Shown: piece by piece, positions 1 through 8,907 of the stretch
Layout: each line of letters begins with the position of its first letter
How positions within the stretch are numbered: the stretch's first letter is position 1
Source: Oceanobacillus sp. FSL K6-2867
Lineage (GTDB): Bacteria > Bacillota > Bacilli > Bacillales > Amphibacillaceae
Direction: 5' to 3'
DNA length: 64,000 bases
NCBI RefSeq assembly: GCF_037963145.1
Contig: NZ_CP150144.1
Coordinates: forward strand, 1,240,001 to 1,304,000
Made by a program: the position numbers and the translations under genes
Notes under the pieces: generated by a model
Database searches by the model: none
Told to the model about the DNA's origin: nothing
The model's input: the letters and a program-made list of their open reading frames with translations, nothing else

Positions 1-41
1 GACGATTTTTGGAGGAACATGCAGATGAATGGAGTGATTAA
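1..41 (+). CDS. C-terminus of Orf7-like sigma factor (partial)
   Basis: Reading from position 3 the frame gives RFLEEHADEWSD and a stop at 39-41. The second module has the same tail, preceded by recognisable sigma-70 region 4 sequence. This copy is therefore probably the end of an Orf7-like sigma factor that begins before the window. It overlaps the start of the HTH gene, as expected for a coupled pair. Confidence 0.5.
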   Translation, partial: RFLEEHADEWSD

Positions 42-279
42 TTCTAATGTTGGAAACAACGAGCGTGGTTTATTGCCGTACCCAATTATTTTAGCTGCAA
101 ATAAGGGTGAGCCAGAAGCAATGAAAGTAGTTGTTCTACATTATGGAAGCTATATGACAAGCCTATCCATGCGTAAGCTCCGTAATGAACAAGGAAACAC
201 TTATTGGGGCATCGATGAAGATACACGTGAACGCTTACGAGCGAAGCTTATGCAATCTGTTTTAGCTTTCAAAATTTGA
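25..279 (+). CDS. Orf8-like helix-turn-helix protein (copy 1)
   Basis: This 84-residue protein resembles the HTH family (Pfam HTH_16) represented by Orf8 of Tn916. Its core reads ILAANKGEPEAMKVVVLHYG, typical of the family, followed by a short basic C-terminus. Members sit beside the Orf7 sigma factor and are thought to control transcription of xis and int. The ATG at 25 is preferred over the one at 19 because GGAGGA at 11-16 then has an 8-base spacing. A near-identical paralogue lies at 6689-6943. The exact target is unknown. Confidence 0.8.
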   Translation: MNGVINSNVGNNERGLLPYPIILAANKGEPEAMKVVVLHYGSYMTSLSMRKLRNEQGNTYWGIDEDTRERLRAKLMQSVLAFKI

Positions 280-284
280 ATACA

Positions 285-620
285 GAATGGTTAGGTTTTC
301 CCTTTCATTAATCATATATTTGTTCTTTGACAAAGAAAGCACGGAAGATAACGCTGTGCAGTATAAACACAAAATCAGATACATTCTACTGATGACGAGC
401 CACTTGATTCATACGCCATGACTTTCGTTAGAAACGAGCGATAATCTATGAATCTAATGCAATCGTGGTGGATTGCTGGCGATAACCCATCAGCTAGGAT
501 AATGATACTCCCCTACCGTCATGGTTCGAGCGTTTGAAGCGTCGCAAGCTATGAGTAGAGCTGGAAGGAATACTTGCAGGGGTGAAATTCCCGTGGAGCT
601 GTACCAACAGCCGTCTGATT
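285..620 (+). ncRNA. Candidate structured RNA, copy 1
   Basis: This block of about 335 bases after the HTH gene has no supported reading frame, yet is almost the same in a second copy at 6949-7283. Hairpins visible here are ATCAG/CTGAT, CCATGAC/GTCATGG, GCAAG/CTTGC and GCTGT/ACAGC near the 3' end. The last stem is GCTGC/GCAGC in the other copy, a compensatory U-A to C-G change. A second stem GCTG/CAGC (473-494) becomes GTTG/CAGT there, held by G-U pairs. I do not recognise the family. The strand is assumed from the HTH gene. Confidence 0.6.
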
Positions 621-651
621 TTAATTGATTAATTATAAGGGGACGTGTTTT

Positions 652-765
652 TTGAAACAGAATTTGATTCTATATAGTATGCAAATTGCTATGTTAAAAC
701 AACTGCTAACCCGTAAATTGATTACCAAGAAAGAATATGGCATCATTTCTGATATTACAGACTGA
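652..765 (+). CDS. Small SHOCT-like protein next to the candidate RNA
   Basis: This 37-residue frame starts with TTG at 652. AAGGGGA at 637-643 lies 8 bases upstream and is a good ribosome binding site. The sequence contains MLKQLLTRKLITKKEYG, the LLxxxLIxxxEY pattern of short SHOCT-type domains. Such tiny proteins are often found before recombinase genes in mobile elements. No recombinase follows here; 766-971 holds no supported gene before the minus-strand permease ends at 972. It may be a remnant of a lost recombination module. Confidence 0.5.
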   Translation: MKQNLILYSMQIAMLKQLLTRKLITKKEYGIISDITD

Positions 766-971
766 ATTGTGTTTCTATTGGCGATACATTTTGTATAGGA
801 GTTATCATATTTCCAATCATTCGATTTTTTGTTGTTAGAAGATTTAAGGATGTTCAATTTGATCTTCAATAATATAATCGGTCTAGATTCCAGAGTAATG
901 AGGATTTTTTTAACAAAGGAATACATGAAAAAAACACCTCCCGAACCGAACATTCGAGAGATGTTTCGCTC

Positions 972-2897
972 TTATTTGTTTACAATGCGATTGTACGTAT
1001 TAACAGTTAATACGTAATAGACTGCATAGATGATAACAAAGAAGACTATAGCCATTAGAATAGGGAAGATAAGATTGATTCCAATGAGATTAGAAATAAA
1101 GTTGCTAGTAAAGTACAATGCCACACAACTGTGCAATATTCCTACGGTTAGTGGCAATCCAAACACAAATAATGACTGCCTTTTGATTGATTTACGTATA
1201 TCCTTTTTATTGACACCGATTTTTCTAAGGATTTCATAGTGTCCTTTCGCCTCATTCGCTTCTGTTAACTGTTTGAAATAAATGATACTTCCACTTGCCG
1301 CTAAAAATACAAGCCCCAAAAATCCAAAAATAAAGAGAGTAATTGCGTTTCCTTCTTTACCTTGCTTATACTCCGTATAAAATGATGAAGAAACTTGAAA
1401 ATCGTTTCCAACCAGTTTATTTACTTTCTTTGATGTGGCTTGTGCCGTTACTTCATTTTCCACTTCATACACTTTATAAGTTAATGGAGCCTCTTTTTTG
1501 GCTATCTCAGCAAACATTTCGTTACTGACTACGAGAAAGAAATCGGGATAATCGAAAGGTAGCACATTACTTTCAACCATATGAACAAATGGCAGTTCGC
1601 TGCTTCCTTGAGGCAATTGAATCGTTATATTTTCTCCTTTAAAAACCGACTTCGTATATTCAGTAAACCTTGGCTGGATTACTGCTGCTTGATTTCTTGA
1701 TAGTAAGACTGTTTCATCCTTATTTAAAGCATTCGCTGCTTTATTAAATGTACTTTCTGAGATTAATTGCACAGGATTTATGTCATAATCCAGTTGAAAT
1801 GAGAGTATTCCTTTTACCTGAATGACGGGTATGTCTAGTTGGGCTTTTATTGGATGTCGATGATCTGCTTTTATTATGCTCTCCACCTGCGAATCAAATT
1901 CTGGACCTTTTGACAAATGCGAATAGCTGAACGGAACAACTTCCTCAGCTCTTTTTTCGTTGCTGTAATACCCACTGTAAGTTGCACCTAAGAAACAGAT
2001 CGTTGCAGAACTCAACAATGCAATGACTGTAAAGGTACGTGCATTCCCTCTAATACGAAACAGTAAGCGAGATATTTCAATTATTCTAGTTCCTCTGTAA
2101 TAACGCGACTTATTTTTTTGTGATAATCTTAATAAATAGACCGTTACAGATCGAAAAAATAAATGGGTGCCAATGACGAGAGCAACAAAAGCAATACCAT
2201 AATTTTTCATTAAATATTCCGTAGTAAATTCGTCAGGAAATGGTTTTAATATCAGCCAGTAACTAACGACAAGCAATATAACTCCGATAATAGCCGATAT
2301 AAGTGAAACCTTTGGAATTTGTTCTCCTTTTTTCTCATCATAGAATAATTCGATTAATGTAAAACGATAAATCAAACGGTAACCTTGAACGGAAGTGAAT
2401 AAAATAATGACCATAAAGACTATGACTGTTTGGGTAATCGCTAGAATGGAAATACCGAAGTCCACCTCGGCAATTGAACCCATAAGTTTTATTAAAATCA
2501 TTGCAAATAATTTGGAAAGTAAGGTTCCAAGAATAATTCCAATAACTATTGCAATGATTCCCATAATCAAATTTTCATAAAATAACATTTTTGCAATGGT
2601 TTTCTTGCGTAAACCAAGTATGGCGTACAATCCGACTTCTTTCTTCCTTTTTCTTGTGAAGAATGAATTGGAGTACAAAATAAAGATTGCTACGAATAAA
2701 ATTAAGATAATTGATGATACCCCAAACATGAAACTCATTGTATCCGACAATTCAATGCTTTCCTGAATTTTTTCGCTATATTGCAAGGAAGTGAACGTAT
2801 AATAAATAACCATGCTGAAGACGAGCGTAACAAAATAGACAAAATAATTATTGAAGTTACCTTTAATATTTTTCCTTGCTAAACTAAATAACGTCAT
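972..2897 (-). CDS. BceB-type ABC transporter permease (FtsX-like)
   Basis: This 641-residue membrane protein belongs to the BceB/FtsX-like permease family, which confers resistance to cell-wall peptide antibiotics such as bacitracin or lantibiotics and passes flux information to a partner kinase. Seven helices in the first 310 residues are followed by an extracytoplasmic domain of about 200 residues. Three more helices end near residue 632. The large loop before the last three helices is the family hallmark and the probable ligand-sensing part. The ATG at 2897 follows GGGGGGTGGAG. It overlaps the upstream ATPase gene by 14 bases, so the two are one transcript. The drug specificity cannot be read from sequence. 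Confidence 0.88.
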   Translation of the reverse strand: MTLFSLARKNIKGNFNNYFVYFVTLVFSMVIYYTFTSLQYSEKIQESIELSDTMSFMFGVSSIILILFVAIFILYSNSFFTRKRKKEVGLYAILGLRKKTIAKMLFYENLIMGIIAIVIGIILGTLLSKLFAMILIKLMGSIAEVDFGISILAITQTVIVFMVIILFTSVQGYRLIYRFTLIELFYDEKKGEQIPKVSLISAIIGVILLVVSYWLILKPFPDEFTTEYLMKNYGIAFVALVIGTHLFFRSVTVYLLRLSQKNKSRYYRGTRIIEISRLLFRIRGNARTFTVIALLSSATICFLGATYSGYYSNEKRAEEVVPFSYSHLSKGPEFDSQVESIIKADHRHPIKAQLDIPVIQVKGILSFQLDYDINPVQLISESTFNKAANALNKDETVLLSRNQAAVIQPRFTEYTKSVFKGENITIQLPQGSSELPFVHMVESNVLPFDYPDFFLVVSNEMFAEIAKKEAPLTYKVYEVENEVTAQATSKKVNKLVGNDFQVSSSFYTEYKQGKEGNAITLFIFGFLGLVFLAASGSIIYFKQLTEANEAKGHYEILRKIGVNKKDIRKSIKRQSLFVFGLPLTVGILHSCVALYFTSNFISNLIGINLIFPILMAIVFFVIIYAVYYVLTVNTYNRIVNK

Positions 2898-3651
2898 TTG
2901 CTCCACCCCCCAGTGCGGATAGAACATCCAACACCTTGTTGAAAAATTCTTTGCGGGATCTTTTCCCTTTCACAAGTTCTGTGAAGATTTTACCGTCTTT
3001 AATAAATAGGACGCGATTACAATAACTTGCCGCATAAGCATCATGGGTAACCATTAAAATTGTTGCCTTGTCTTGTTCATTAAGATCCTCTAAACTTTCT
3101 AATAAGTCTGTTGCTGATTTCGAATCCAACGCACCTGTTGGTTCATCTGCCAATATTAGGTTTGGCTTTGAAATAATCGCGCGTGATGCTGCCGTGCGTT
3201 GCTTTTGTCCCCCAGAAATTTGATACGGGTACTTATTTAAAATGTCGCGAATGCCAAACTTATCTGCCACTTCATCTGCTCTTCGTTCCAATTCCTTAAC
3301 GTTCAATTTTGCCAAGGCTAACGGCAAGATAATATTTTCTTTCACAGTTAGAGTATCTAATAAATTATAGTCTTGGAAAAGGAAACCAAGTTTGTCACGG
3401 CGAAAGGCAGATAATTGCTCTTCATTCATCTTTGTCAAATTGATTCCGTCAACCACGATGTCACCAGCAGTCGGCTCGTCAATTGTTGCCAATATATTTA
3501 GTAAAGTTGATTTACCAGCACCCGAGGGACCCATAATACCGACGAATTCACCTTCCATGACGGTTAAGTCTATATCCTCCAAAGCTGAAAATACATTTCC
3601 CTTTGCACCATAGACTTTTTTTATTTGTTTTGCTTCGACAATAGTTTTCAT
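2884..3651 (-). CDS. BceA-type ABC transporter ATPase
   Basis: This 255-residue ATP-binding subunit is the partner of the permease just downstream. Walker A is GPSGAGKST at residues 41-49, the signature is ISGGQKQR, and Walker B is LILADEPTG. That order and spacing match MacB/BceA-type ATPases. The start at 3651 is chosen because GGAGG lies 8 bases upstream; an earlier in-frame ATG would swallow that site. The gene is divergent from the response regulator at 3859, the usual layout when the regulator drives its own transporter. Confidence 0.9.
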   Translation of the reverse strand: MKTIVEAKQIKKVYGAKGNVFSALEDIDLTVMEGEFVGIMGPSGAGKSTLLNILATIDEPTAGDIVVDGINLTKMNEEQLSAFRRDKLGFLFQDYNLLDTLTVKENIILPLALAKLNVKELERRADEVADKFGIRDILNKYPYQISGGQKQRTAASRAIISKPNLILADEPTGALDSKSATDLLESLEDLNEQDKATILMVTHDAYAASYCNRVLFIKDGKIFTELVKGKRSRKEFFNKVLDVLSALGGGANDVI

Positions 3652-3858
3652 ATTTAAATCCTCCATTCAGAGTTGTTTTGTTTTACGTTTTTATTTTACA
3701 ATAGGTGCCCTTTATATAAACTTACAGCTTGATCTCGTAACCTTACATTTTCGTCACATTGATAAAAAATATCTTTAAACACGATATTTTCTTTGTATGT
3801 TGGTCGATATTCAATTAATATGATGTTAAAGAAGGATGATTGTTTGGAGGGAAGAGGA
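3652..3858 (+). promoter_or_regulatory. Divergent promoter region of the Bce-type locus
   Basis: The 207 bases between the transporter and regulator genes must hold both promoters. Two CTTACA hexamers at about 3720 and 3744 point the same way, and the second continues into TTTTCGTCACA. Direct repeats like these could bind the OmpR-type regulator, but I cannot assign an operator with certainty. Confidence 0.3.
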
Positions 3859-4530
3859 ATGAAAATCATGATTGTGGAAGATGATTTGACCATTCGTGAT
3901 ATGGTAGGGGAAACATTAGAAAAGTGGGGTTTTGAAACCGTTAAGATCGAAGACTTTGACCAAATCATGCAGGTATTTCTTAATCATGATCCTCACCTAG
4001 TCATCATGGATATCAATTTGCCATCGTTTGACGGATTTTACTGGTGTAATAAAATCAGAGAAATTTCAAAGGTCCCTATGATCTTTCTCTCTTCCCGTGA
4101 TACACCAATGGATATAGTGATGTCGATAAACATGGGAGGAGATGATTATATTCAAAAACCTTTCCATATGGATGTATTGATTGCAAAAATTAATGCACTC
4201 CTCCGCAGAACGTATTCCTACATGGAAACACAGTCTAAGACAATCGAACATGATGGAATTATATTAAACCTTGAGAACGGAGAGGCCTTACATGGAGATC
4301 GAAAGTCGGAACTCACGAAAACAGAATTTCTTATTTTGAAAATCCTGATGAAAAATAAAGGAACCATCGTCAGTCGTACGAAAATGATGCGTAGCCTTTG
4401 GAAGAATGAAAATTTCGTAGACGAAAATACATTGACGGTTAATATTGCTCGTCTGCGTAAAAAGCTTGCTGAACTTGGAAAAGAACACTTCATTATGACT
4501 AAGAAAGGACAAGGTTATATTATCCAATGA
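3859..4530 (+). CDS. BceR-type response regulator (OmpR family)
   Basis: This 223-residue regulator has a receiver domain followed by a winged-helix DNA-binding domain. Acidic residues E7, D8 and D9 form the pocket, D51 in LVIMDINLP is the phospho-acceptor, and the lysine in YIQKPF completes the active site. The C-terminal half (from about residue 125) has the Trans_Reg_C pattern ending in MTKKGQGYI. The ATG at 3859 follows GGAGG with 8 bases between; upstream in-frame starts lack such a site. It overlaps the kinase gene by four bases. The likely target is the divergent transporter operon. Confidence 0.9.
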   Translation: MKIMIVEDDLTIRDMVGETLEKWGFETVKIEDFDQIMQVFLNHDPHLVIMDINLPSFDGFYWCNKIREISKVPMIFLSSRDTPMDIVMSINMGGDDYIQKPFHMDVLIAKINALLRRTYSYMETQSKTIEHDGIILNLENGEALHGDRKSELTKTEFLILKILMKNKGTIVSRTKMMRSLWKNENFVDENTLTVNIARLRKKLAELGKEHFIMTKKGQGYIIQ

Positions 4531-5552
4531 GTTTCTTTCAATATCTAAAAGATAAACGGAATTTCTTTATATTAAACGTGATCATTATGTTCTTTGTTTC
4601 TTTGATGATGATTGTGAGCACAGATTCCAGAAACACTGTAAGTAATATCGTATATACCAATGTGGTTATCTTTTTTATTGTAGCTATATACGTAATCATC
4701 GAATACTATTACAATAGAGAATTTTATCGGGAATTAAATGATTTGGTTGAAAGTAATCATGAAGAATTTCTCGCAACTCTGCCTAAACCGCGAAACGATG
4801 AACAACTGTTATATCTTGAGTTATTAAAAAAAGTAAATAGTGTGCATGGCGATCAATTACAAAAGTTGTATAACGAAAAAATGGATCATCAAGACTTTAT
4901 TACATCTTGGATTCATGAAGTCAAGGTTCCGATTGCGGCAGGTCGCTTGCTTATGGAAAACAGTAATGGAAGAACTGTTGAATACCTTGTGGACAAGTTT
5001 GAAGATGAGTTGGATAGAATCGAAAATTACGTGGAGCAGGCTCTTTATTATTCTCGCATTGATTCTTTTTCCAAAGATTATTTTATTTCCGAGGTAGTGT
5101 TGGATCAAGTCGCTAAAAACAGTGTAAAGAAATTTGCCAAATCTTTTATTAACAAGCAAATTCGCTTTCATATGGACAATATTGAACAGGTTGTCCATAC
5201 CGACAGTAAATGGCTTGGTTTTATTATGGATCAAGTTTTTTCAAATTCTTTAAAATATACAGGTGAAGGCGGGGAAATCTCCGTACAATTTGAGGAAGAT
5301 CGAAAAGAAAAGCGGCTACAGATTCAAGATACAGGCATTGGAATTAAGCCAGAGGATATCAGCCGCGTATTTGAAAAAGGATTTACAGGATCTATTGGGA
5401 GAAGTCATGCCAAATCTACCGGTTTAGGTCTCTACCTTGCAAAAGAAATGGCTCTTAAATTAGGACATGACCTTTCCATTCATTCAGAAGATGGGAAATA
5501 TACGAAGGTCATCATCCACTTTCCAAAAATCAGAAATTATTATCATCTATAA
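4527..5552 (+). CDS. BceS-type intramembrane-sensing histidine kinase
   Basis: This 341-residue kinase has two N-terminal helices (about 13-31 and 44-60) with almost no outside loop, the mark of intramembrane-sensing kinases that listen to an ABC transporter. The H-box is FITSWIHEVKVP with H130 as the phosphorylated residue. N, G1 and G2 boxes are FSNSLKY, DTGIGIKPED and STGLGLYLAKEM. It is coupled to the regulator gene by an ATGA overlap. With the transporter it forms a complete peptide-antibiotic sensing and detoxification module. Confidence 0.9.
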   Translation: MSFFQYLKDKRNFFILNVIIMFFVSLMMIVSTDSRNTVSNIVYTNVVIFFIVAIYVIIEYYYNREFYRELNDLVESNHEEFLATLPKPRNDEQLLYLELLKKVNSVHGDQLQKLYNEKMDHQDFITSWIHEVKVPIAAGRLLMENSNGRTVEYLVDKFEDELDRIENYVEQALYYSRIDSFSKDYFISEVVLDQVAKNSVKKFAKSFINKQIRFHMDNIEQVVHTDSKWLGFIMDQVFSNSLKYTGEGGEISVQFEEDRKEKRLQIQDTGIGIKPEDISRVFEKGFTGSIGRSHAKSTGLGLYLAKEMALKLGHDLSIHSEDGKYTKVIIHFPKIRNYYHL

Positions 5553-6270
5553 GTATAATGGTGGGGTTAAAGAAATTGGTTAATCGGAAAATAGTATCAA
5601 ATTAAAGGTGTTCAAGTAGAATAATGTTTATCGTAAGGCTTAAGAAATATTAAATAATATAGCCAATAGTAAGTGAATTAATTGATAAAAAAATGAGTAA
5701 TTGAAAATAGCTATAACCAGGTTTTTATTATATTTTGATCGAACTTTTCAAAAATGGTTCTATTAATACCACGATAAATCAAAGTTATATGTCCTCTTTT
5801 TATCTCCAGTTCCAAGTATGGGAAATATTATCCATGGTTCCAACATGCATATGCAATGACTTTTGAAAATCAACTGAGGCTCAAACACTTTATTTAAGAT
5901 TTTTATTTGGTTATATTTTTATGTTCTTACTATTTTATTTAGCTGGACCTTTCAAGTTTCATTACGTTTAACAGATAAGAAATGATTTTAAAAAACTATA
6001 TTTTTGTATTATTCATTATTATGTTCGATCAGTTTTTATCAGTTTTTATGTGAATTGTAATAAAATAGAGTTTGACATTTAAAGTATTTCTTGTTTTGGT
6101 CCTTAATATTAAATATTAAAAATCATTCTACCTAACTGTTAATATTCAGTTGGGTTATTGTTTTTTAAAAACTTTTTCTCTGATTTTTGGCATTTTACAA
6201 AAAAACTTGTTGAAGGTAATGAAAGGGGAAATCATCACCCATCTTTGCAGTTTCGAAGAGAGTTGAGTGT
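5553..6270. other. Long AT-rich spacer before the second regulatory module
   Basis: About 700 bases without a supported gene. The only clear feature is a terminator hairpin at 6130-6166. The rest is AT-rich with stops in all frames and may contain decayed mobile-element sequence. Confidence 0.5.
6130..6166 (+). terminator. Intrinsic terminator
   Basis: The arms ACCTAACTG (6130-6138) and CAGTTGGGT (6147-6155) pair with one G-U, followed by TTATTGTTTTTT. It isolates the sigma/HTH/integrase module from upstream transcription. Confidence 0.7.
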
Positions 6271-6705
6271 ATGGAACCTTCTCGTACCGAACGGCAGGTG
6301 CGTTGTGCATTTAACGCTTTTTGTAAGCGAGTACTGAAAAATGAAGCAATCAACATATACAAAGAAAGACAGAAACAGCTATCTAAGGAGATAACATTTT
6401 CAAATTTAACACCGCAAGAAGAAAAACAGCTCTATACCTTAGACAAACACTAAAAGGGAGAAGAAATAGAAGGACTTCAAGTAGCTGGTAAGAAAATTAC
6501 TCCTACACTTCTTGCAAAAGCGATGCATAGCTTGCCAGTTGAGAAGCGTACTATCATCCTACTATACTACTTTTTTAATCTTTCTGATGTAAAAATTGGT
6601 CAATTGTTCAACATTCCACGTTAGTACTGTACAGTATAGGCGAACGAGTTCTTTTAAACCGTTAAGACGTTTTTTGGAGGAGCTGCAGATGAATGGGATG
6701 ATTAA
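6271..6705 (+). pseudogene. Degenerate Orf7-like sigma factor
   Basis: The translation begins MEPSRTERQVRCAFNAFCKR and continues after an in-frame stop at 6451-6453 into AMHSLPVEKRTIILLYYFFN, a sigma-70 region 4 like stretch resembling Orf7 of Tn916. After LFNIPR at about 6619 the frame must shift by one to read STVQYRRTSSFKPLRRFLEE. A single-base deletion near 6682 relative to copy 1 also removes the normal tail. With one nonsense change and two frame changes this copy looks inactive. The sigma gene of the other copy, of which only the tail is visible, may supply the function. Confidence 0.7.
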
Positions 6706-6943
6706 TACTAATACGGAAAGCAATGAGCGTGGCTTGTTGCCGTATCCAATCATTTTAGCTGCAAATAAGGGTGAGCCAGAAACAATGAAAGTAGTTGTTC
6801 TACATTATGGAAGCTATATGACAAGCCTATCCATGCGTAAGCTCCGTGATGAACAAGGAAACACTTATTGGGGTATCGATGAAGATACACGTGAACGCTT
6901 ACGAGCGAAGCTTATGCAATCTGTTTTAGCTTTCAAAATTTGA
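6689..6943 (+). CDS. Orf8-like helix-turn-helix protein (copy 2)
   Basis: This 84-residue HTH_16 protein differs from copy 1 at 7 positions, 5 of them within the first 11 residues. The ATG at 6689 has GGAGGAG 6-7 bases upstream. A longer in-frame extension back to 6596 only reflects the decayed sigma gene running into it. It sits just before the candidate RNA and the recombination genes, and is probably part of the circuit that controls excision. Confidence 0.8.
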   Translation: MNGMINTNTESNERGLLPYPIILAANKGEPETMKVVVLHYGSYMTSLSMRKLRDEQGNTYWGIDEDTRERLRAKLMQSVLAFKI

Positions 6944-6948
6944 ATACA

Positions 6949-7283
6949 GAATGGTTAGGTTTTCCCTTTCATTAATCATATATTTGTTCTTTGACAAAGA
7001 AAGCACGGAAGATAACGCTGTGCAGTATAAACACAAAATCAGATACATTCTACTGATGACGAGCCACTTGATTCATACGCCATGACTTTTTTAGAAACGA
7101 GCGATAATCTATGAGTCTAATGCAATCGTGGTGGATTGTTGGCGATAACCCATCAGTTAGGATAATGATACTCCCCTATCGTCATGGTTCGAGCGTTTGA
7201 AGCGTCGCAAGCTATGAGTAGGGCTGGAAGAAATACTTGCAGGGGTGAAATTCCCGTGGAGCTGCACCAGCAGCCGTCTGATT
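6949..7283 (+). ncRNA. Candidate structured RNA, copy 2
   Basis: This copy matches 285-620 apart from about nine substitutions and one deletion. The changes respect pairing: GCTGT/ACAGC becomes GCTGC/GCAGC, and GCTG/CAGC becomes GTTG/CAGT. The stem CCATGAC/GTCATGG is kept. It lies between the HTH gene and the DUF3173/int genes, so it could be a long leader or a separate RNA. Its role is unknown. Confidence 0.6.
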
Positions 7284-7380
7284 TTTGATATTCAATTTAA
7301 CAAGAAAAGTTACAGTAACCATCAAATTATGACAATAGAACCTTTTTATTTTAGTGCAAGAGCCAAATTCACGTAACGTA

Positions 7381-7410
7381 TTAGAATTAGTTTTACAGAC
7401 GCGATATAAT
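7381..7410 (+). promoter_or_regulatory. Possible promoter for the DUF3173/int genes
   Basis: TTAGAA (7381-7386) and TATAAT (7405-7410) are 18 bases apart, about 50 bases before the DUF3173 start. The -10 is perfect but the -35 is poor, so activation is likely needed. Confidence 0.4.
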
Positions 7411-7459
7411 AATAGACAGATATCAAATAGCATATCCTAGTCTATGGAAAGGAGTTTAT

Positions 7460-7645
7460 ATGGTCACAGTCACTAAAAAAGACTTGATAGCACTAGGTTA
7501 TGGTCCCTCTTTTTCAGCTGATATCATTAGAGAGTGTAAAAAACTAATGATTTCAAAGGGACACACGTATTATCAATCTAAAAAGTTAGATCGTGTTCCT
7601 AAAGAAGCTGTAGAAGAAGTATTAGGGATAACTTTAGATGTGTGA
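7460..7645 (+). CDS. DUF3173 protein, putative recombination directionality factor
   Basis: This 61-residue protein has the DUF3173 pattern: KKDLIALGYGPSFSADIIRE then YYQSKKLDRVPKEAVEEVLG. The family is found directly upstream of tyrosine integrases in Gram-positive integrative elements, where an excisionase-like role is suspected rather than shown. AAAGGAG precedes the ATG by 6-7 bases. A paralogue occupies the same place in the neighbouring element (10246-10446, minus strand). Confidence 0.75.
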   Translation: MVTVTKKDLIALGYGPSFSADIIRECKKLMISKGHTYYQSKKLDRVPKEAVEEVLGITLDV

Positions 7646-7683
7646 TTTGTACTTCTTGCACTAATTGCGTAAGGAGTGAAATC

Positions 7684-8895
7684 ATGACTAAAGATATCGT
7701 CAAAAAGGCAAAGAACGGAACTTATTATTTTAGGGCAAATTTAGGATATCACCCCATCACTGGGAAGCAAATTCAGAAGTACCGCAGTGGTTTTAAGACT
7801 AAAAAAGAAGCAAGGGAAGAATATTCGAGGTTACTGCTTACAAAGTCAGACGCATTAGAAGAAAAGCAAGATGACATTTTATTTCAACAGTTTATTGAAG
7901 ATATTTTCTTACCCTGGTATAAAACACAAGTAAAAGGAAGAACGTACGATAATCGATTACCGACTGTAAGAAAACATTTCACTTTTTTTAATAATTTAAT
8001 CACAACGGAAATTACTCCAATCCATGTTCAAAAATGGCAATTAACGTTATCTAAAAAGAAGTATCGTTCTTCTTATATTAGAAATGTTCAAGGTTTGTTT
8101 TCCATGGCAATGGATCGAGCGGTTGTTTTAGGATTAGCTGAAAGTAATCCATCGAAAATTGTTGGAAATGTAAAAAAAACAAAGACAAAAATAGATTTTT
8201 GGACAAAAGAAGAATTTGAAAAAGTCATCTCTCTCTTTTATAAGGAAGACTACTATCAACATTTTTTATTTATCTCGTTATGGTTTTTATTTATGACAGG
8301 TATGCGGATTGGAGAAGCCACTGCAATTCAATGGGAAGATATTGACTTTGATGCTGGTGTGTTATCTATTGATAAAACACTCTATTACAAGAATTTAAAT
8401 AACTATTCTTTTGTAGAACCGAAAACAAAAGCAAGCGTTCGTCATATTGCATTAGATGAGGATACATTAACGTTACTTCACGAATGGAAGAACGTGCAGC
8501 AGTCTGTCGTGCAAACCAATTTTGTGATGAGCTATAATGGTATCCCCACACAAAAGCATACATTAGCGAATGCCATTACACGTTATTCTGAAAAAGCTAA
8601 GGTGCATCGGATCAGGTTACATGCATTAAGACATTCTCATGCTTCCCTGCTCATCAGTATGGGTGAAAATCCATTAATCATAAAAGACCGCTTAGGGCAT
8701 GAAGATATTGAAACAACATTAGGTACTTATGGGCATCTGTATCCTAATAGTAATTTTGAAGTCGCTCATAAACTAAAAGGTATATTGTCTTATCAAACTT
8801 CAACTGAAAATAAAGATACTTCACCTAAAAATCAATTCACTGCTCATTACCTGCGTAAAGATTTAAAAGCAAATAATGCAATAACAATGCAATGA
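7684..8895 (+). CDS. int: Tyrosine integrase of the Tn5801-like element
   Basis: This 403-residue tyrosine recombinase has an N-terminal arm-binding domain (about 1-55), a SAM-like core-binding domain (about 65-165) and a catalytic domain. Catalytic residues are R208 (TGMRIGE), the lysine in the PKTKAS region, H313 and R316 (HALRH), H339 (LGH) and Y349. The ATG at 7684 follows AAGGAG by 7 bases; the longer frame from 7642 overlaps the DUF3173 gene without a binding site. It reads towards the attachment site at 8956-8973, so it probably integrates at the 3' end of guaA. Confidence 0.9.
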   Translation: MTKDIVKKAKNGTYYFRANLGYHPITGKQIQKYRSGFKTKKEAREEYSRLLLTKSDALEEKQDDILFQQFIEDIFLPWYKTQVKGRTYDNRLPTVRKHFTFFNNLITTEITPIHVQKWQLTLSKKKYRSSYIRNVQGLFSMAMDRAVVLGLAESNPSKIVGNVKKTKTKIDFWTKEEFEKVISLFYKEDYYQHFLFISLWFLFMTGMRIGEATAIQWEDIDFDAGVLSIDKTLYYKNLNNYSFVEPKTKASVRHIALDEDTLTLLHEWKNVQQSVVQTNFVMSYNGIPTQKHTLANAITRYSEKAKVHRIRLHALRHSHASLLISMGENPLIIKDRLGHEDIETTLGTYGHLYPNSNFEVAHKLKGILSYQTSTENKDTSPKNQFTAHYLRKDLKANNAITMQ

Positions 8896-8907
8896 AAATA
8901 GAGTAAA

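Larger units (their letters stand above)
1..620 (+). repeat. Direct repeat copy 1: sigma C-term, HTH gene and structured non-coding block
   Basis: This block is nearly identical to 6665-7283. The HTH proteins differ at 7 of 84 residues, mostly near the N-terminus. The roughly 335 bases after the HTH gene differ by about nine substitutions and one single-base gap. The copies lie in the same orientation about 6.66 kb apart and flank the Bce-type locus. Homologous recombination between them would delete that locus. Confidence 0.9.
6665..7283 (+). repeat. Direct repeat copy 2 of the HTH/RNA module
   Basis: This is the second copy of the block at 1-620 in the same orientation. It diverges from copy 1 right after the non-coding block: copy 1 continues into a SHOCT-like gene, copy 2 into the DUF3173 and integrase genes. 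Confidence 0.9.

Noticed and set aside
285..620. tRNA or intron identity for the structured block (GGTTCGAGC looks like a T-arm)
   Set aside because: No acceptor stem, anticodon arm or intron core could be built around it.
633..953. Minus-strand frame of 106 residues left of the permease
   Set aside because: It is antisense to the small SHOCT-like gene and has no family features; the part before the permease end looks non-coding.
3696..3968. Minus-strand frame across the start of the response regulator
   Set aside because: It overlaps a well-supported plus-strand gene and its divergent promoter region.
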